This document shows, in pieces, positions 59,000 to 64,000 of a stretch of DNA of 64,000 nucleotides (the stretch's first letter is position 1; the number at the start of each line of letters is the position of its first letter). Source of the DNA: Theropithecus gelada (taxonomy: Eukaryota; Chordata; Mammalia; Primates; Cercopithecidae); contig NC_037671.1 in assembly GCF_003255815.1 (NCBI RefSeq), forward strand, positions 154,496,645 through 154,560,644, written 5' to 3'. Below the pieces are notes generated by a model, which worked only from the letters and a program-made list of their open reading frames with translations, did not search any database and was not told the DNA's origin. Made by a program: the position numbers and the translations under genes.

Positions 59000-61900
59000 T
59001 AAAAAATTCCAAAAAACAGTTTTAGACTATTTATACCCATTTCTTTATAGCTTTCCACTTTTCCTTCCAATGCAAACCCACGGTCAGCACCAGGGATGGG
59101 GGTAGGAACCTTAAAACTTGATTTGATTAATCATTAGTTTCAATGTATAGCTTGTCTTTTATTTAAAGGCATATATGAGCACACACGCACGTACACATGC
59201 AAACACATACATCCTACATGCATATGCCCATTAAAGTACTGATTTGGCAATAAGTTATGCAGCTGAATTTTGATCCTTAGGTTCTTCTCTCTGAAAATCA
59301 AGTCCAGATGATCTAAAACAAGCCGACAGTAAAAATGAGAGAACAGGTTTTACCAAATTTAGACCCACTCAAAACTTCATGGAATCTAAGTTTAGAATAC
59401 ACTGAATTTTCCAGCTCTTTCTGGGTTTTGCTTTGCCTAGCACTAGGGAGTGCATCTTTCCAGCAGTTTAAAAGAAGGAGGAGGAGGAGAAAGTGCAGTA
59501 GCAGTTCGTGAAATAACTTCCGCAACTTTTAGAAAATAAAAAGGGTAGAGAAAATGACACCATGATAACTTGATGGTTAACTTTACACATTTCTCTAGAA
59601 TTTACCCCCAGGGCATGAACAGTTTCAAATGGATGGTAGGAAGGCGATGTTAGATGAAGGTCTTCTGAGTTTGAACAAACCTGAAGTATTTGAGAAGTAT
59701 CTGGAAATAAATGAGTCTAAACTACCACTGGACTTATAATAGATACTGTTACAATTTACCAGAACGTTTAAAACTCAAGACAATGTCTTCCAGGTCTCTA
59801 AAAACAAAATAATCAATGGTCACTGATGAAAAGTCATATTACTTATTCACTCACTGTTTTCTAGTATTTCAGTGTTCATTACTGTCCAGCCTCATCTTGG
59901 TTTTATTTTAATAACCAAACATTTTCCTACAACTGTGAATTAGCTTAAACAGTACAATGTAGTTAACATATTGTGCTTCAACTGCTAAACCTATCATGTC
60001 ACAGCACTAAAATGATTCATTTAAAAATCAATATTTTAAAAATATATGTTGATTAAAATATACCACTGGAAAGGTATTACGTGGCTTACAATGGAAGTGA
60101 AATGTATATAAATATGAATAAAAAGGCAAGTCACTAGTATGAGACTAAAACTAAAACTGAAACTAAAATTTTCATGGTAAAATCCCAGCAGGTATGTACT
60201 TGTATAGTGTATACTTCTAAACACTGAAGGCTTGTAAAAGTAAATGTGTTAAATAGAAGTTTGATAGCTTATCATAAACCTATAGGGAAAAAAACAGACT
60301 TTGTGTTTTTGATATTTTGTGCATTAATATATTATTACAAACACGAAGATGTTTGTGAATGTTTGTTTTCGTCATTTTCTTTGAAATCACAGCATTGGAC
60401 CATCTTTATTTCTGTATAGAGCTGCTTCAATCATAAGTCATCTAGACTTCCCCTGCCTGTCTGGTTTTTATGTTTTTGTTTAAGACAGTGAAATAAGTGG
60501 TTTTTGAATCAAAAAATAAGATACTGCTACAGAACTAAGCATATTGAACATTTATAAAAAGAACCATTCAATAATACTGTTTCAGACACCACAATGCAGA
60601 CAGGTGTTCCAAAAATAAGTCCATAGGCTCTGTATTTGCACTTCCAGCCCAGTGTTCTCATGAAACTCAATCATAATGACTCTTGAGCCTGGCGATTCAG
60701 CTAAGCATAATTGAATATGGAAAAATTTACATAGAAAGTTTTGTGCCAACAGAAAATATTTATGTTTGCATATAGTAATGGCATTCTTGGACAATTTGAA
60801 GTTTTGCAGAAAAATCCCATGTGAGATAAGACCTGATACATTAATTAAATTATGCTAGCTTGCTCAAATTGCTATGATATAAACTGACATACTTTCTTCA
60901 TCATGGGTTAAAAAAATAATGATCTATTACAGGAAGTGAAACCTAATTGCATGAAACCAAACCCACACAAAACTGAAGTTACTCAGATAAACAAAGTTTC
61001 CTCCAAGAAAGCTTTGCCTTGCCCTTTTCAAGACATTAACTGTTTAGTTAATATGTTTATTAACTAAACATAGTTTATATGTCGGATTTAAACTTACCAA
61101 TCAGAAAATTACAGAATGAATATTTGTCTTGTAAGAAGCTCTTTGTTCCTTCTCTTTTCAATTGCAAGGTCACGCATTTTTTTCTTCATGCCCCATTACT
61201 TTGGGGAGCACATTTATTATGTAAGGTAGAGACTTTGGAGAAAGTCTTATAATCATACACATCACTCCCTTTGTCAATGTTTAAGTAAATGTTCATTCGC
61301 AAGCCTAGTTATCCCCAGGGCATTATTTATTCTAACATAAATAGCATCTATAAAATTAATTAGAGAATGATTCCTCCTATTTGTCAGTTACTCTAAAGTT
61401 TTGCTTTGAATAAATTAATCGCTCAGCTCACAGTGATGAGTAACATGCTCAAGGATTACTGAAAGGAAAAAAAGATTCTTATCAGGACTTCCCCTTGACC
61501 TTACCAACAGAACATTGATGGAACAACGGCAAACAAAACCAAAACAAAACAGTCAAACTGATGCTGGGAAAGAGATGGATGTGTCACCATTGCTGAAGAT
61601 AAATATAGTGGAAGCTGCACCTGGCCAAGGTGAGCATTGAGATAAGAAATACCCAAATTTAATGATAATCCAAAGTCAGTACTTACAAAGAGATCAGACC
61701 AGGAAATGTGCCAAGTTTGTTTAGGGAAAGTAGGGGAATATGGAAACTCACAAAGAAGAATAAGAAATAAACACATAATTTCATTCCTCAGATATAATCC
61801 TTGTTAAATTTTAGACTATTAACATAATTTTTTTTTAAAAAATAGAGATCATGTTTTATTAACTTTTAATTGACATTTCCATGTGTCAATAACTATTATA

Positions 61901-62460
61901 TATTTAAAATGGCTATAGAATGAATACTGCACACTATGGAAGTATCATTTTATTTAACAAATCTCTTATTGCCAGACTTTTACCACACACAGGCTTGGTT
62001 GTAATTGTTGCTGTTGTTTTACTATTTTAAATGATGCTGTGATGTGAATTCTTTTATGATTGTGAATAAATATTTGAATAAAGTAAATTACCAAAAGTGG
62101 ATTTGCTAGGTAATTTGCACATTTTCTAGGCATTTGTTGTGTATTGAAAACGCTCCTCTAGAAAGGTTATACTGATTGATAACCAGCCATGTAGGAAAGG
62201 TGAGGTTCTTTTCAAGGCTTCCATCTCAGCCCTTACAATTTTGTCTCAGTAAGTCTTAAAAGCATGGTGCCTGGGGCCTAGAATTTGGGAGAGAGAGGGG
62301 AAAGCCCTGCTAAACATGTGTGCAACTGTGCTTCTTTGACTTCTGCTTATTCCATGTAATCTTGTAAGTGGAACACATTACACATAGGAGAATTGTTGGC
62401 CAGTGCTAAATGACAGAAAGCATGATAAAATTAAGCTTCATAATTTTTATCTTAAGAGTA
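59000..62460. other. 5' flank, no recognised feature
   Basis: AT-rich, without a gene-like pattern or a repeat I can name. Minus-strand ORFs (59313-59525, 60582-60794, 61501-61776) show no known domain. Confidence 0.4.
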
Positions 62461-62466
62461 GGAGAG

Positions 62467-64000
62467 ATTTATTTTATTTTTTATTTTTATTTTAAATTCC
62501 GGGATACATGTGCAGAAGTGCAGGTTTGTTACATAGGTAAACCTGTGCCATGGTGGTTTGCTGCACCTGTTGACCTGTACTCTAAATTCTCTTCCCTCAC
62601 CCCCCAATCCCCAACAGGTTCTGGTGTATGTTATTCCCCTCCTTGTGTCCATGTGTTCTCGCTGTTCAACTCCCACTTATGAGTGAGAACATGCAGTGTT
62701 TGGTTTTCTGTGCCTGTGTTGGTTTGCTGAGGATGATGACTTCCAGCTTCATCCATATCTCTGCAAAGGACATGATCTCATTCCTCTTTACAGCTGTATA
62801 GTATTCCATGGTGTATATGTACCACATTTTCTTTATCCAGCCTATCACTGATGGGCATGTGGGTTGGTTCCATGACTTTGCTATTGTAAATAGTGCTGCA
62901 ATAAACATATGTGTGCATGTATCTTTATAGTAGAATGATTTATATTCCTTTGGATATATACCCAGTAATGAGGTGCTGGGGCAAATGATATTTCTGGTTC
63001 TAGATCCTTGAGGAATTGCCATACTGTCTTCCATTATGGTTGAACTAATTTACATTCCCACCAACAGGGTAAAAACATTCCTGTTTCTCCACAGCCTTGC
63101 CAGCATCTATTGTTTCTTGACTTTATAATAACCGCCATTCTGACTGGCATGAGATGGTATCTCATTGTGGTTTTGATTTGCATTTCTCTAGTGATAGGTG
63201 ATGTTGAGCTTTTTTTCATATGTTTCTTGCCCATGTAAATGTCTTCTTTCGAGAAGTGTCTGTTCATATTTGCCCACTTTTTGATGGGGTTGTTTGTATC
63301 TCATACATATGTTTAAGTTTCTTGTAAATTCTGGATATTAGACCTTTGTCAGATGGGTAGATTGCAAAAATTTTCTCCCATTCTGTAGGTTGCCTATTCA
63401 CTCTGATGATAGTTACTTTTGATGTGCAGAAACTCTTTAATTTAATTAGACCCCATTTCTCAATTTTGGCTTTTGTTGCAATTGCTTTTGGTGTTTTAGT
63501 CATGAAGTCTTTGCCCATGCCTATGTCCTGAATGGTATTGCCTAGCTTTTCTTCCAGGGTTTTTATGGTTTGGGGTTTTACATTTAAATCTTTAATCCAT
63601 CTTAATTTTTGTATAAGGTGTAAGGAAGGAGTCCAGTTTCAGTTTTCTGCATATGGCTAGTCAGTTTTCCCAGCATCATTTATTGAACAGGAGATTCTTT
63701 CCCCATTGCTTGTTTTTGTCAGGTTTGTCAAAGATCGGATGGTTGTAAATATGTAGTGTTATTTCTGAGGTCTCTGTACTGTTCCATTGGTCTACATGTC
63801 TGTTGTGGTACCAGTACCATGCTGTTTTGGTTACTATAGCCTTGTAGTATAGTTTGAAGTCAGGTAGTGTGATGCCTCCAGCTTTGTTCTTTTTGGTTAG
63901 GATTGTCTTGGCTATACGGGGTCTTCTTTGAGTCCATATAAAATTTAAAGTAGTTTCTTTTAATTCTGTGAAGAATGTCAGTTGTAGTTTGATGTGAATA
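62467..64000 (-). mobile_element. L1PA, antisense, running off the window
   Basis: T-rich tail at 62467-62493, then antisense L1PA 3' UTR ('gggatacatgtgcagaagtgcaggtttgttacatagg') and ORF2 C-terminus to the window edge. The 5' end lies beyond 64000. Confidence 0.95.
62666..64000 (-). pseudogene. L1 ORF2 pseudogene, C-terminal part (partial)
   Basis: ORF2 end at 62666, reading upward in coordinate through segments 62666-63034, 63034-63267 and 63264-63518 in different frames, so there are at least two frameshifts in the C-terminal cysteine-rich region. Non-functional. Continues past the edge. Confidence 0.9.

Noticed and set aside
1..64000. A novel multi-gene system, CRISPR array, tRNA cluster or recent viral insert
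   Set aside because: Apart from TMEM244, all long ORFs fall in Alu, L1 or L2 sequence or lack family signal. No regularly spaced repeats and no complete provirus were seen.

Overview
The window is primate nuclear DNA: a gene-poor, AT-rich stretch crowded with Alu, L1, L2, MIR and DNA-transposon copies. Two Alu copies (10240-10545 and 15041-15338) carry a sequence type typical of Old World monkeys rather than apes: right-arm 'ATCTGGCCACTG' and 'ATCCGGCCACTG' in place of the human-type 'ATCGCGCCACTG', and in the second copy 'GAGACGGACGGATCACGAG'. This points to a macaque, baboon or relative. That assignment combines the sequence with remembered Alu subfamily features.

Only one protein-coding gene is visible: TMEM244 (transmembrane protein 244), on the minus strand. 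All five coding exons can be found by splice sites and reading frame: 46296-46328, 32420-32505, 30201-30274, 20140-20265 and 17979-18046. Joined, they encode an intact 128-residue multi-pass membrane protein with its start and stop codons. The gene therefore runs from about 46.3 kb down to about 17.7 kb.

Layout. 1-17.7 kb is the 3' flank: decayed L1 in antisense, an L1 5'-UTR fragment with target-site duplications (TSDs) but no poly(A), several Alus, and L2 and MER5A relics. 17.7-46.4 kb is TMEM244. Intron 4 holds an Alu, a MIR and an L1 tail. Intron 3 holds a full-length but dead primate L1 (22110-28230) inserted at the end of an AluJ. Intron 2 holds MIRs and an Alu monomer. Intron 1 holds a locally duplicated block of about 480 bp, Alus, MIRs, MER elements, a Tigger relic and nested old L1s. 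46.4-64 kb is the 5' flank: an L1MA piece, an Alu, an ERV-type LTR, L2 copies, microsatellites and, at the edge, an antisense L1PA running out of the window.

No tRNA, rRNA, CRISPR array or operon-like system is present, and I found no novel multi-gene system. The most interesting items are the poly(A)-less L1 5'-UTR insertion, the duplicated block beside TMEM244 exon 2, the nested AluJ/L1 pair placed so that an L1 antisense promoter would read into TMEM244 exons 4-5, and several strong inverted repeats.
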